A stretch of DNA of 64,000 nucleotides from Chionis minor (Eukaryota > Chordata > Aves > Charadriiformes > Chionididae): the NCBI GenBank assembly GCA_013398295.1, contig VZSF01007822.1:1-64000 (forward strand). The letters are read 5' to 3'. The translations under genes and the position numbers were made by a program. Below the pieces are notes generated by a model that was not told where the DNA came from, did not search any database, and saw nothing but the letters and a program-made list of their open reading frames with translations. Below, piece by piece: positions 27,501 to 37,074 of this stretch; the first letter of the stretch is position 1; each line of letters begins with the position of its first letter.

Positions 27501-30500
27501 AAAAAATATCAAAACCCCACGTTTGCTACAGAAGTAAAAATAGCTAGATTTGGAATAATTTTTTGAATTATCATAACCTATCCTGGGCTTCAAAAACTCT
27601 AATATCATTAGTCCTTGGAATAATTTGTTCTTTAGTTTAAGTCTTCTGGACATAAGATTATCGTTCTAAATAGAACTTCCTCTTTTATACTTCTCCATAC
27701 AACTCCCCAGCACAAGACTTGGCAGAAAACACAACTCAGATTTGCACAAAGCACTCAGGGGCAGTAATCCTGCATAAAATACCAGTAATGGATTCACTAT
27801 TTCCATTGTCTGTTGAAGGTATATATTCCCATTTTCCTACTTAAAATAAATCTAAAAATGGACATCTTTGTGTGGTTTTTTGTTGTTGTTTTAATTGAGA
27901 GGACAGGATCTGTAATATCTGGGCAAGTTTCCAAGGAACGTAAGAAGTCTATGAGATGTGGTAGTTCTCTTCCCTTTTTATCGTCTGCAGTTGGGAAGAA
28001 CGCCAACAGCTAAAAATATTTTTATAAAAATAAATGTTTTACAAATAGATACTAACAAAATCTCAGCCCTTCTCTGCCAATATTCTGCCCAAAGTAATAC
28101 TATTTTTCATTATGCTTCCATAATTGGCCACTTCAGAACAGCATGAAACTTCCACAGAAAGAAAACAGCAACCATATAGCGGTAGGCAAAATTTGTAGGT
28201 CAGATTTTAAAGCAGCCTGAACATTATTACCACGGTGATTCTACATAGTTATTCTTTCAAAAAGCTTTGACTCTTGACGGAAGTTAGTTTCTTTAATGGA
28301 GCAACGCATCAGTCACATTTCCAAGCAGGGACAGTAATTCTCTGACACTGGTTATCATTTGAGAGATTCTTCTGCTATAATTAAATTTACAATACACGTT
28401 ACTAGACACCCCAGTGTATATCCAGTATATGCCAGCAGGATTTTTTCAGCCTGCTCAGTTATACTCCTTATCCAAACTACTTAAGCTAAGCTGATCAAAG
28501 CTTTCTTCTCAAGTGAACTACCTTCAACCAGGACTTCTGCCAACACAGTGACGCGAGGAAGCGGGTGTGATTTTTTTCTTGCACCCCAAGCAACATAGTT
28601 ATGCCAGCAGAAGTATGTAATGCTGATAAGGGTGAGAGTTTCTAAGGCTCTGACACAACACAATGGAAGTAGCTCCAAAGAGAGGACACCATCACAGCCA
28701 TAGTAAAATATTTATAAAGGGCAGCTAAATCACCTTTGTAACTGCACTGACCTGATGGGTTTTACATACCTACTAATATGCTTGTTTCATTAACCTTACC
28801 TGGGTGTTTGCATTTATAATACAAGGCTGTGTTTCCTATATCATCAACAACAACTACCAAAGAAAACAAAACCCAAAATACAAGCGAGGTATGGCACAAT
28901 GTATAAATATAACTTCAGAAGACAAAATGCAAGTTATTCTTAGGTTTTTGACAAATGAAGCTGAGGCACTGACATCCCACTGGTAGGTACTGAGATGATA
29001 AAGTTCACTTGCAAAATAAGAGGTACCAGATTTACAAATCACTTAAATCATCTGTTTTAAACTCACTGCTATTTAAATAATCAAAGATGAGATACCTATT
29101 TCCTCAGTCAGTTCTGGAAAAGGGTCTAAGCAAACTATGCGATTTTTTGGGTGGTTTTTAGCTACTTCTGTAATTTCTCCCAGTTACATATTTATACCTT
29201 TAAATGCTCTAGGATTCTTCCTTTAAGCTTCTGTACTTAATTTTTTTCAGAAAATGTATTTGGGCTTTAAAAAAGAAAAAACGCAACACAGTAGCGTATA
29301 GTAATAGAAATCCTGAAAAACACACTCTTTTTTTCAGAAAATATCTTTTTCTGTGCTCCCCCTCCATTTTTTTAAGGTCTTGCAATTCTTCCTCTTTCAA
29401 AGAAGAGCAGCATAAGAAACTGTTTTCCCTTTCTAATCCTATTGTACACACGAATACAAATAAATATGAACAGTAGCATAAACTCACCTGAAGTTTATGA
29501 AAGCCACTGACCTTTCTATATATAGGCAGCAGTCCATAAAATACATGTAAAATAAAAATGAAACTAGAAAAACAAACCATAGGCTACAAACACCAGAAAC
29601 AAACAAATGATCAAGGAAGCATAGCAGATGTTAGAATTTTGGTCATGCAGATTTTGTCATACACCCAGGCCTTCCTTTTTCCAACCCGCTAACCCAAGGA
29701 TTCGGTCTTCAAAGCCAACACAGAAGTGATTGTTTAAAACTGAGATTATGCAGAGATGTGAAGCTGGTAGTTTCCACACAGAGGTGTATTGTCGAAACAC
29801 GTATGCCACATATATTTTTGAAACAACATGAAACGTTATCCGTGCACCTTGGTTCTTTGCTTAAGGCAAGAAAGCATGACTTGCCTTGGATATGAATGTG
29901 TTCAATATACTGACCTGCAGGTAAGTCTGTTCTTAACTAAAGCTGTAAAGATCTCTTGAAACAGCTTATGTTTGGGGTGTTTGCTAAAATTTCTCTCATT
30001 CTTGTAGGTCACACTAATAAGGAAAAAAAAAAGAAAAACGCTGAATTGCTTATTATCTTGGCACAACATAATTTTAGATTGCCAAAACTCAACATTAGCT
30101 GGGAAAAATGAAGAAATGCCCTATCAGCAGTTACAATGGAATAACATAACTTCAGATTTCCAGACATTAACAGCATGGAAGAACAGTCTGTCTCATGCAG
30201 AATTTGGGACTATTATAATGGTATAATATAGGCTTTCCAAATAAAGAAACCATTATTTTATTTAAACTGACAATATTAACACTCAACAGTACACTGCTGA
30301 GCGGGAGCACGTGTCTGAAACTTACAAAGCCAGGAACGTTCAGTTAGGTTTAGAAAGTTAGAAATAAATAATTCATATCTCGGATAGTGGGTTAACATGA
30401 AGGTACAAGTAAAAGACGTAAGTACAAATATAAATACCTTCAACACCTCAAGAAGCTTAAGACACATGAAGATGTACAGAGATGCAACACAGTGTCATCA

Positions 30501-32097
30501 CATTAACTTTTTTTTTTTTTACCTAAAGTTTTCAAGTTCAATAGCTTCTGTAGATTCTTGCCATTGACCATAGGGTTTTTGTTCATTGCTTTTGACATTT
30601 TGCTGAGCTCTGGTGACACTGGTTTGACCACTTTCAAAATGTATAGCTGGAAGCTAAGGAGTAAAGGGATAGTAGTTGAGAGTCGAATGCTGCATTTTAA
30701 GTTTTGTAAGAATATTATCAAGCAAAAGTACCTTTTCTCAAGTTCTGACTTGAACTTAGGATGTATCATCTGCCATTATAAAACATACACGCACCCCACA
30801 CAAAAAAAAGTGAAGTGGTAGAAAACTGATGTAAAGCATGCCTGGACAACACGTACATGGAGATACATAAAATGTGAAGGGCAATGTCTTTTAGAAAATT
30901 TATAATGGTGAAGCTCAGCAGAATTTGCAACACATGCTCATTATCTATGCTCCTTACCTGCCCCAATTCTACAATTGCACAGCCTTTATATACTTTCTAG
31001 AAAGAATCCATAGTACTCAGATGTTTCAGCTTTCTGCTTAGAAGCAATTCCATTCCTCTACCCAGGAAGGAAGTGCATAACTCCTATCTCACATGGATGA
31101 TCCCCCAAGTCATTTTGTCATGTCTTTTTACATAGTAGAATGGGAGAAATTGTACCAGCATTCCAAGGACTCGCACTCATCATCATTTCTTTGCTTCAAA
31201 TAGCAAACACAAGCTTCACTAAGTGACTTGAGCTGAAGGAGATTTTACTACGTCCTGTAAGTTTCATGCATTGATATTTATGCCCTGAAGACTTTTAGCT
31301 GAAGTGTTATTCTCCAGAGACAAATTGCTTATGATTAAAATGGTGATTTTTTTTATTTATATTCTTTACCACTCTTCCACATTGTAAGCAATACTCTCTA
31401 AGCCTACCTTCTCATGACATTGCGGAAAGGCACGGAAGAAAACAAATCTGTTAGGCTACGTGCAACAATAATAATAATAAAAAAAAAAAAGATTACTCTT
31501 TAAAAGTGACACCACATTCACTAACATGTTTAATCATAATGGAACACAATATCCTAAGCATCTGCCACAAACCGTAATCACCATTACTTCTACAGCATGT
31601 TTAATAGTCATTGAAAAATAAGTTACTGAAAAATACCTGTTGGTTGCTTGACTGAACACTTAAGAGAGCCTGAAGTCTTTTAAGATCAGAATAATCCCTA
31701 GGATAAAACACAATAGCATAAATATATGTGTTAATAATTACATAAAAGTACTTTTGTAAGAGTAGAGAAGGTCAACAAGGAACAATGCTACCGACAGAAA
31801 ACAAACTTTTCTAGTGTTGCCTAGTGTCCCCATTTTGCACAGAGAAGAATTTATAGCTTCTCTAGAATGCCTTAAATCAACAAAGGTGTAAATAAACTTA
31901 GTGACCAGAGTAACAGTTGTCATGTTTATACTGCATTTCAAATTAAAGCAGTCTGCTTTGGCAGCTAGTGCAAATTCCACATGGGTCCTGCTGAAGTTCA
32001 AAGACAGACATCAGATACTATACCTCATAGAGATCCCATGAGGTTTTTTGTCTGTTGCTTTTTCTGTGCTCTTCAACTTTTTGTCCTGATCAGGCAT
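9490..32097 (-). CDS. NEK10: NEK10, NIMA-related kinase 10: 5' part, 21 coding exons (overview)
   Basis: NEK10 is an atypical NIMA-family kinase with N-terminal armadillo-type repeats ahead of a central kinase domain. It is linked to motile cilia and the DNA-damage/MAPK response, and has been reported to phosphorylate tyrosine as well as Ser/Thr. Twenty-one exons on the minus strand join in frame with GT/AG boundaries to give 2017 nt, about 672 residues, from the Met at 32097 to the catalytic loop at 9490. Visible kinase parts are the glycine-rich loop GSGAFG (about 527-532), the ATP lysine in LLAMKEV (about 549), the alphaC Glu in VSELTII (about 575) and the catalytic loop HRDLTPNN (about 654-661). 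The family protein is about 1170 residues, so the DFG motif and C-terminal half lie past position 1. I identified the gene by recognising conserved peptides throughout and by its position next to SLC4A7. No frameshift or internal stop was seen. Confidence 0.97.
9791..9912 (-). CDS. NEK10: NEK10 exon: kinase hinge and C-lobe start
   Basis: Encodes about residues 598-638. [19 protein letters not shown] spans beta-strand 5, the Met gatekeeper and the hinge. It then runs through a Gln-rich stretch ([11 protein letters not shown]) to IWHIFIQ. The acceptor is tatgtag and the donor is gtaaag. The first two bases complete the Asn codon begun in the preceding exon. Confidence 0.96.
10534..10579 (-). 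CDS. NEK10: NEK10 exon: kinase beta4 region (46 bp)
   Basis: A 46-bp exon for [15 protein letters not shown], about residues 583-598. This is the 'HPNIV' segment after helix alphaC. The donor gtaagt is strong and the acceptor is attatag. It would be missed by simple open-reading-frame searching because of its size. Confidence 0.95.
11188..11888 (-). mobile_element. CR1 LINE, 5'-truncated, minus strand
   Basis: The 3' end of a CR1 element in the same orientation as NEK10. On the minus strand it reads through C-terminal reverse transcriptase peptides ([55 protein letters not shown]) to the typical attctgtgattctg 3' repeats at about 11188-11205. The frame is broken upstream by stops and shifts. 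It stops 68 bp from the 3' end of the NEK10 exon at 11957. Structurally decayed, no activity expected. Confidence 0.93.
11957..12094 (-). CDS. NEK10: NEK10 exon: kinase ATP-lysine and alphaC
   Basis: Encodes 46 residues (about 537-582): [20 protein letters not shown] and on to [16 protein letters not shown]. It holds the conserved ATP-anchoring Lys (about 549) and the alphaC Glu (about 575) that form the kinase salt bridge. The acceptor catag at 12095-12096 was chosen over a nearby 'ttag' 5 bp downstream, because only the former keeps frame and restores the conserved Val-Arg. The donor is gtatgt. A CR1 element lies in the intron 68 bp downstream. Confidence 0.96.
12646..12774 (-). CDS. NEK10: NEK10 exon: linker and glycine-rich loop
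   Basis: Encodes 43 residues (about 494-536): [20 protein letters not shown], then a short linker and [18 protein letters not shown]. The first part is a predicted helix before the kinase domain. The GxGxFG nucleotide-binding loop sits at about 527-532. The donor is gtaaac and the acceptor is aaccag. Confidence 0.96.
12886..12988 (-). CDS. NEK10: NEK10 exon: end of armadillo-type region
   Basis: Encodes about residues 459-493, [20 protein letters not shown] then [14 protein letters not shown], highly conserved in NEK10. It is helical and likely closes the N-terminal repeat domain. The acceptor is tttgtag and the donor is gtaagt. The first base completes an Arg codon. Confidence 0.96.
12989..17323. 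other. NEK10 introns around the 65-bp exon
   Basis: Apart from the coding exon at 14393-14457 I see only AT-rich intron sequence here: no repeats of known family, no paired splice sites with conserved peptide. A 90-codon plus-strand open frame at 13886-14158 has no recognisable product. Confidence 0.6.
14393..14457 (-). CDS. NEK10: NEK10 exon (65 bp)
   Basis: Encodes [20 protein letters not shown] plus Arg (about 438-459), a conserved helical segment of the N-terminal repeat domain. The acceptor ctgtag is preceded by a pyrimidine-rich tract and the donor is gtacgt. It ends with AG, completed by A from the next exon. Confidence 0.94.
17324..17401 (-). CDS. NEK10: NEK10 exon (78 bp)
   Basis: Encodes 26 residues, [20 protein letters not shown] then KANLLQ (about 412-437), an armadillo-type helix pair. 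The acceptor is tttctag and the donor is gtaact. Both ends are in phase 0, so skipping it would keep frame. Confidence 0.95.
18027..18088 (-). CDS. NEK10: NEK10 exon (62 bp)
   Basis: Encodes [20 protein letters not shown] (about 391-411), an armadillo-type helix. The acceptor is attctag and the donor is gtagga. An LTR fragment begins 58 bp upstream in the intron (18147). Confidence 0.95.
18147..18352 (-). mobile_element. LTR fragment of an avian endogenous retrovirus
   Basis: The sequence from 'gtatggtgggttaacc' through 'gggtcaaggtaaagacagg' to 'aatttaatttattgcc' matches in outline an avian LTR type that differs from the one at 2983. The strand is set by analogy: its terminal TG-like end is at the low coordinate, as in the minus-strand solo LTR. 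The far end is lost near 18352. No target duplication is visible and no viral gene is present. Confidence 0.6.
18977..19116 (-). CDS. NEK10: NEK10 exon: Ser-rich linker (140 bp)
   Basis: Encodes about residues 344-391, [40 protein letters not shown] and TFSLQA. The Ser-rich stretch between repeats is likely a flexible phospho-acceptor loop (inference). The acceptor is tttccag and the donor is gtaggt. Confidence 0.96.
19600..19824 (-). CDS. NEK10: NEK10 exon: armadillo-type repeats (225 bp)
   Basis: The largest NEK10 exon here, about residues 269-344. It covers [54 protein letters not shown] and [17 protein letters not shown]. The alternating helix pattern with [10 protein letters not shown] is typical of armadillo repeats. 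The acceptor tttttag at 19825-19826 was preferred over an internal cttacag because it supplies the conserved Leu-Thr in frame. The donor is gtaggt. Confidence 0.97.
19825..21225. other. NEK10 intron
   Basis: Ordinary AT-rich intron. I see no repeat family, exon or structured element. Confidence 0.6.
21226..21312 (-). CDS. NEK10: NEK10 exon (87 bp)
   Basis: Encodes [20 protein letters not shown] and HEYDLLAKR (about 240-269), armadillo-type helices. The acceptor is tttgtag at 21313-21314. A second 'gtag' 12 bp inside the exon is not used, because using it would lose the conserved PEC. The donor is gtgaga. Confidence 0.95.
22482..22561 (-). CDS. NEK10: NEK10 exon (80 bp)
   Basis: Encodes [20 protein letters not shown] then LTSLAE (about 214-240), one armadillo-type repeat. 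The acceptor is tttccag and the donor is gtatgt. It ends with AG, joined to T of the next exon to make Ser. Confidence 0.95.
23628..23695 (-). CDS. NEK10: NEK10 exon (68 bp)
   Basis: Encodes [20 protein letters not shown] then HK (about 191-213). The 'EWVIASG' turn between helices is armadillo-like. The acceptor is ccatag and the donor is gtaagt. Confidence 0.95.
24055..24133 (-). CDS. NEK10: NEK10 exon (79 bp)
   Basis: Encodes [20 protein letters not shown] then KLVNMT (about 165-191). The acceptor cttgcag is preceded by a C-rich pyrimidine tract (runs of C on the minus strand at about 24142-24155). The donor is gtaagt. Confidence 0.95.
24134..26221. other. NEK10 intron
   Basis: AT-rich intron with a poly-T/G low-complexity stretch near 24600-24634. 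No exon or repeat family recognised. Confidence 0.6.
24631..24631. other. Ambiguous base (n)
   Basis: A single undetermined base after a T/G-rich run, presumably an assembly or base-calling artefact in a homopolymer-rich intron. Confidence 0.95.
26222..26263 (-). CDS. NEK10: NEK10 micro-exon (42 bp)
   Basis: Encodes [14 protein letters not shown] (about 151-164), a conserved armadillo-type turn and helix. Forty-two bases, phase 0 at both ends, so it could be skipped in frame. The acceptor is ttttag and the donor is gtacaa, a weak match to consensus. Confidence 0.94.
27032..27116 (-). CDS. NEK10: NEK10 exon (85 bp)
   Basis: Encodes [20 protein letters not shown] then LIRDPCYQ (about 122-150). 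The acceptor ttttcag follows a long T tract on the minus strand. The donor is gtcagt. Confidence 0.95.
27117..29914. other. NEK10 intron
   Basis: A 2.8 kb intron. A donor-like site near 28800 was examined and rejected. No repeats of recognised family. Confidence 0.6.
29915..30013 (-). CDS. NEK10: NEK10 exon (99 bp)
   Basis: Encodes [20 protein letters not shown] then [12 protein letters not shown] (about 89-122). The strongly conserved NERNFSKHP core identifies it. The acceptor is ttattag and the donor is gtcagt. Its length is a multiple of three and it starts and ends in the same phase. Confidence 0.95.
30523..30653 (-). CDS. NEK10: NEK10 exon: disordered N-terminal segment (131 bp)
   Basis: Encodes about residues 46-89: [32 protein letters not shown] and [11 protein letters not shown]. 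This polar N-terminal segment ahead of the repeats is less conserved apart from LPAI.F and [13 protein letters not shown]. The acceptor is ccttag; the donor gtaaaa is followed by a long A run. Confidence 0.94.
31637..31697 (-). CDS. NEK10: NEK10 exon (61 bp)
   Basis: Encodes [20 protein letters not shown] (about 25-45). The acceptor is atcctag and the donor is gtattt. The first base completes an Arg codon. Confidence 0.94.
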
Positions 32098-32120
32098 TGT
32101 GTATCACTATTATCAGATGG
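32024..32120 (-). CDS. NEK10: NEK10 first coding exon with start codon
   Basis: The ATG at 32097-32095 opens [20 protein letters not shown], matching the conserved NEK10 N-terminus. The coding part is 32024-32097. Bases 32098-32120 are 5'UTR after a tttttag acceptor. Four in-frame stop codons in a row (TGA TAA TAG TGA) lie 9-20 bases... directly upstream in this UTR and make the start unambiguous. The donor is gtatag. The Lys-rich, polar N-terminus is probably disordered. Confidence 0.93.
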
Positions 32121-33320
32121 CTAAAAATTCATTTCCTTTAAAAAAAAAGTAGATGGTAGAATAACATTATTGCAGCAAAAGCAATAAATATATACTTGCA
32201 GAACCAACTGACAAAACTTTAAGAAAAAAACCAGCTCTACCATTTTCTCGACACAAATCCTTAGACATTGTATGAGGATATCCTTTAGAATCCCAGGTAT
32301 TAACAAGAAAGTAATTAACCTAACATACAGAAACCTTATTTTCCCAAGACAGAGGTAAATAATATTGGCTGCCTTACTATTACATTTCACTTTTATTGGG
32401 ATTTTTCCTCTTCTCATGTATTATTGCCATTGTTTTTCACCATGGATTATCCACTTATGTTTCAACAGTGCTTACAGGCTGCTACCAAGGTTGTATCATA
32501 CAAGCTCTTGTCCAGACTACAGAGAATATAACAAAGAACCTAAACAAACAAGACAGATGAAGGGTAAAAAAAGCAGGTATCTGACAAATGAGACACTTAA
32601 GCCATGCAGTCTACCAGAGAACCACAGGTATTTCCAGTAGTTTGGAATCTGGGTGTTCTGAATTTTAGCTGAATGCCTTACACCTATAGTGCCCAGCTTT
32701 TCTTGCAGTGGGACCCACAGCTTATTTCCATAGGTAAGCACAGCTGTATGGCCTGGCCTCATCAGGGACATTACCGCATATTAGATCCCCTGCAGTCTAT
32801 AGGTCTGACTTTCCACAAAAGCCCGCAGTTTGTTGCTTGTATAGGATACAATATTTGTTCACCAAAAATCTTAGAAAGCCCTAGAAAGAGACAGAAAGAC
32901 ATAGAAAGAGGATAACCAAGGGGAATCTCTTGCTGTCATGAAAGCAATTATGTGATGCAGATCCTGCTCTGAGTGAAAGAAGGATGGTCAGGAGCAGGCT
33001 GGGGTGGAATAATTATCCCTGAGAAATGCATACAGCTGCAGCATATCAGTAGAGCATCTCCAATTCAAAAAAATGAGGATGTAACACCACTGCCTGATCC
33101 TTTCCACCCATTTTACTATTCACTAAACACAGACCATATGGATGTTCCCTTTGGTGTCTCTTTAATACGATTTTCCATATGAAATATGATAGCCTGCTTT
33201 TCTCTTTGTGCAGCACAGAATTCCTCTGCTATTGATTTTTATTCCTCTTCCTCTAAAGGCAAAGAAGAAGAAAACCTGGCAGGAAATAAAAGCATTGTAA
33301 ACTACCAGGAGCTGCTACTT

Positions 33321-33366
33321 CCCAGCTGAAAATGAGTTATTTTCCCAGCTGAAAATGAGTTATTTT
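33321..33366. repeat. Perfect 23-bp tandem duplication
   Basis: Two identical 23-bp units start with cccagctgaaaatgag and are followed by a partial third start (ccca, 33367-33370). Likely replication slippage, recent because the copies are identical. Confidence 0.9.
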
Positions 33367-34819
33367 CCCAATTACACATTTTCACATCAGATACAGAACT
33401 ACCCAAAATGCATCTGTCGACAGTATGAACTTGTGCACCGTATTAACTCACTCTAGTAAGTGGCCTGTAAGCCCAGCTTATCCATTTCTATTCTTTTGAA
33501 CAAGCCTTTATCCTACCACCAATCCCCCCACAGGGAATGATTGATCTGGATCTCCAGGAAATTCCTCCTCTCTCCTCCACACAGCCACTCAACAGGGTTA
33601 TTAAAAAACACCTCAGAACATTGCTGTTGTACCAGTTACCACCAGGGAACGAATATAAATGGGATTTGTTCTACTAGTCAGCACACAAAATTCCTGAATT
33701 CACATTAAACGAAATGAAGTTAGTTCAACTCATTTCTTTTGCTTCAAAAGCAGTAGAAGTATGTTTATGACTCCTCACGAGTAAGAGCTTCCACGTATTG
33801 TTTTAGTGATATTTGTATTTTATATCCTCTCCCCAAAACCCCAATCCATTTGGCATATTACTGGGGCATGACACAATGCAATCATCACCTCACACTTGTA
33901 CACTAGGAAGTACTGCAAGACTCACAAAGCATCAACTTACTCATGAGTATCTGTGTACAAAACCAGATTTCAACCACTTAAAGAATCACCAAACAAAACC
34001 ACACACAAAACAACCTGTCCATGAGCAAATACAGTTAAATGTTAAAATTTTCAGCATGCCATTTAAAAAATTAATCCTTGGGTTAAACTTCTAAACCATA
34101 ATGACAGGATTCCCAGTACGGCTAGGATTTCATCCAAAATTGTTAGGTCTTTGTGACTATTTACAAAATCTTACAGCTGTAGACCAACCTTCCTTTAGGG
34201 CTGCCAGGCCGATGCTTTTGCTGTTTGCAGTACTTTAGTAAAGATAAAACAGAGTAACAGTTAACTCAAATTTTAAAGGTTCGTTGCCATTATAGATCCA
34301 AACATCCCCGTACAAAACTGAACCTGGTGAACATCAAGCCAGATTCCCTTCTCTGACTGCTGTCTGAGAACGAAAGGATGCGGCTCACCCAGGGATGCAG
34401 CCCTCACCCAGCTCTGAGGACTTATCCTGAGGTTACCTCTCTGTTTCCTAGAGGAAAGCCAGCACAAGCCAGTAAGCACTTCAATAAAAAGAGGCCAGCC
34501 CTGGCCACCAACTGACCCTGCACAACCTCTTTGGTCTGCCAGCCCAGCATCACCACCGGTGCACAGCTCACTGGATTGGGAAACCCGATTCAGGTTGCAA
34601 ATAATCTCTCCTGCTTTAACCCTGATTACCTTATAGCTTGTCCCCAAGCACTTCTGCTGTACAAGGACAGGGACAATATGCAGAAAGGAGTATTTATCCA
34701 TGCAGCTTAAAGCGTTGTGTCCTTCAGCTTTACTACAGAGATAAACCAATTAATCAACAGCCAGCTGCTGGTAAAAATAGCAATCCCTTTCCTTTCCCTT
34801 CCCAACCTCAGCCACTCAC

Positions 34820-34849
34820 CTCCGCATCGTCAGCTTTTTTGACACAAAC
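34820..34849 (-). other. Possible untranslated NEK10 exon (30 bp)
   Basis: On the minus strand, acceptor-like ctcag at 34850 and an excellent donor (GGAG|gtgagt) at 34819 bracket 30 bp in the 5' intron. There is no long pyrimidine tract. It could also be the end of an alternative first exon. Speculative. Confidence 0.2.
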
Positions 34850-36299
34850 CTGAGCCAATTTAGAGAGCTAAACAGAAAGAAAACCACATGCTTCTCTTCG
34901 TAAATTTAGTTTTCTACCAATTTAGCTTGCTGTTGCAGTGGCCTGACGAGTACCTCTGCTGACAAGGCAGGGGGCAGGAATGCACAGCTGTGAATAGAGG
35001 GAGAAGAGCAGAAAACCCTTTCATCAGTAGCCAGCCGCTCAATCAGGTAGGTGTATCAGCACCACACCCTGAGTGAGGGGCAGACAAAAGGAAATAAGCC
35101 CCCGTTTTCCTTGTACCAGCCATAAACCTGAGAGAAAATAGACATGAAATACTTCCTTACCTATTCTCACAGTTTTCTTGAAATCACTGAATAAGTTCCC
35201 ACCCCGTGTGTCGTCTTTACTTGTGCCAGCAAAAATTTCCATGGAGCTGGGCTTATTAACTATCCTCATAACTATTCCCCAGCTATTAAGCTGGCCCCGC
35301 GAGTAACTTACAAGAAACAAACCAAAAAACACTCGCATTTCACTGAGGTTATGCCAGAAAAAGATTGAGATCAGACCACTCTTTAAAAGAACAGAAACAC
35401 ATTAAAAGGAAAATGTCTTTACAGCGTACACTCTTATTCAGTTCCATTTAAAACAATGAAATGAGAGCAATATTAACTAATTTATTTTAACTGGGGATAA
35501 TTACATTTAATTAGTTATGTTAATTCAATTACATAGGAAGAGAGATGCATTCTGATAGCGCTGGCATGCAGGATAGGACAAGAAATGCTTCAAGAACCCT
35601 GTCAGAAATCAAAGAATTCACATGATGAGAGACAGGAGACGAAGGAATTACCACCCCAGGCTCGACCTGTGGCCCAGTCTAGTATCTCTCTCAGATGACA
35701 CAAGCACATAAAGCTTCAGAAGGTGAAAACAAACCGCCAGATAAACAAAACCACAAAGACATGTTGGAGGATAAATCTACCACCACGTAGTACAGTGTAA
35801 TACAGTGTAAAACTCTCTTAAACAAAAAGATGCCTTACATTCTTTATAATCTTTATTAACTACTGGATATGGGTAGCTTGCAAGCCAACTGGTTGCTTGA
35901 TTCACCCTTGAACTCCTTTCCTAATCACTCTAGTGGCTGAGTTCCACTATCTATACACAGAAGGTTAACTGGTTTAAGCTGGATAAAGAAGCAGTAGATG
36001 TATCTTGGCTTTAATAAGAGTTTTGATGCAGCTGCTAGACAGAAATGTATCTAATACTATAAGCTGGCTGTGAGGTCAGATGAAAATTCACTCCTTAAAA
36101 GACCAATTATCAATATATTGCTGTCAAAACAGAAATGGCAAAGCAAAAGGAATCATAAAAGATGATGAAAAGGTCCCAAAAGGTACTTCTCCTTCTCCAG
36201 GTCTGATGAAACCAAAAGGAACTCTGGACCACTTCCTCTCTCCTTCTCAGAAAGCATGGCAGTCAGAAGGGTGGGTCACCACTGGTGACCATCCTATCA

Positions 36300-37074
36300 A
36301 AGGCAAGTGTACGGTCCTGCACCTGGGGAGGAATAACCCCATGTACCAGTACAGGTTGGGGGCTGACCTGCTAGGAAGAAGCTCTGCAGAGAGGGACCTG
36401 GGAGTCCTGGTGGACAACAGGATGACCTTGAGCCAGCAATGTGCCCTTGAGGCCAAGAAGGCCAATGGCATCCTGGGGTGCATCAAGAGGAGTGTGGCAA
36501 GCAGGTCGAGGGAGGTCATCCTCCCCCTTTACTCTGCCCTGGTGAGGCTGCGTCTGGAGTTCTGTGTCCATTTCAGGGCTCCCCAGTTCAAGAAGGACAG
36601 GGAACTGCTGGAGAGGGCACAGCACAGGGCTACGAAGATGATTCGGGGGCTGGAGCATCTTTCTTATGAGGAAAGGCTGAGGGACTTGGGTCTTTTTAGT
36701 CTGGAGAAGAGAAGGCTGAGGAGGGATCTCATCAATGTTTACAAATACTTAAAGGGAAGGTGCTAGGAGGAGGGCACCGGTCTTTTTTCAGTGGTGTCCA
36801 GTGGTAGGACGAGAGGCAACGGGCACAAACTTGAACATGGGAACTTCCATCTGAACATGAGGAGGAACTTCTTTCCTTTGAGGGTGGCAGAGCACTGGCA
36901 CAGGCTGCCCAGAGAGGTGGTGGAGTCTCTGACTCTGGATACATTCCAAACCTGCCTGGACGCCATGCTGTGCAACGTGCTGTAGGTGGACCTGCTCTGG
37001 CAGGGGGGTTGGACCAGATGATCTCCAGAGGTCGTTTCCAACCCCTAACATTCCGTGATTCTGAGATTCTATGA
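36300..37074 (+). mobile_element. CR1 LINE, 5'-truncated, plus strand
   Basis: The best-preserved CR1 copy here, antisense to NEK10. It keeps an open frame for the reverse transcriptase C-terminus over about 155 codons ([20 protein letters not shown] ... [20 protein letters not shown]) to a stop at 36764-36766. It continues in pieces ([20 protein letters not shown]) to a 3' end with gattctgagattctatga (about 37056-37074). The 5' end is truncated near 36300. Relatively young but not autonomous. Confidence 0.95.

Larger units (their letters stand above)
32121..36299. other. Large 5' intron of NEK10, distal part
   Basis: Contains a perfect 2 x 23 bp tandem duplication at 33321-33366 and a possible small untranslated exon at 34820-34849. 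A 158-codon open frame on the minus strand at 34273-34749 has no recognised product. Otherwise AT-rich intron. Confidence 0.55.

Noticed and set aside
28801..28835. Donor-like site (cacccag|gtaagg) that resembled the NEK10 segment 'KHPQ'
   Set aside because: The only frame that reads through cannot be joined in phase to the flanking exons, and the true exon (NERNFSKHP) was found at 29915-30013.
34273..34749. 158-codon open frame on the minus strand in the NEK10 5' intron
   Set aside because: No recognisable domain, no conserved peptide, no good promoter or splice context. Most likely a chance frame in a locally GC-richer stretch.
36080..36766. 228-codon plus-strand open frame
   Set aside because: From about position 36300 on it is CR1 reverse transcriptase. 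The first 70 codons are unrelated intron sequence read through by chance, so it is not a host gene.
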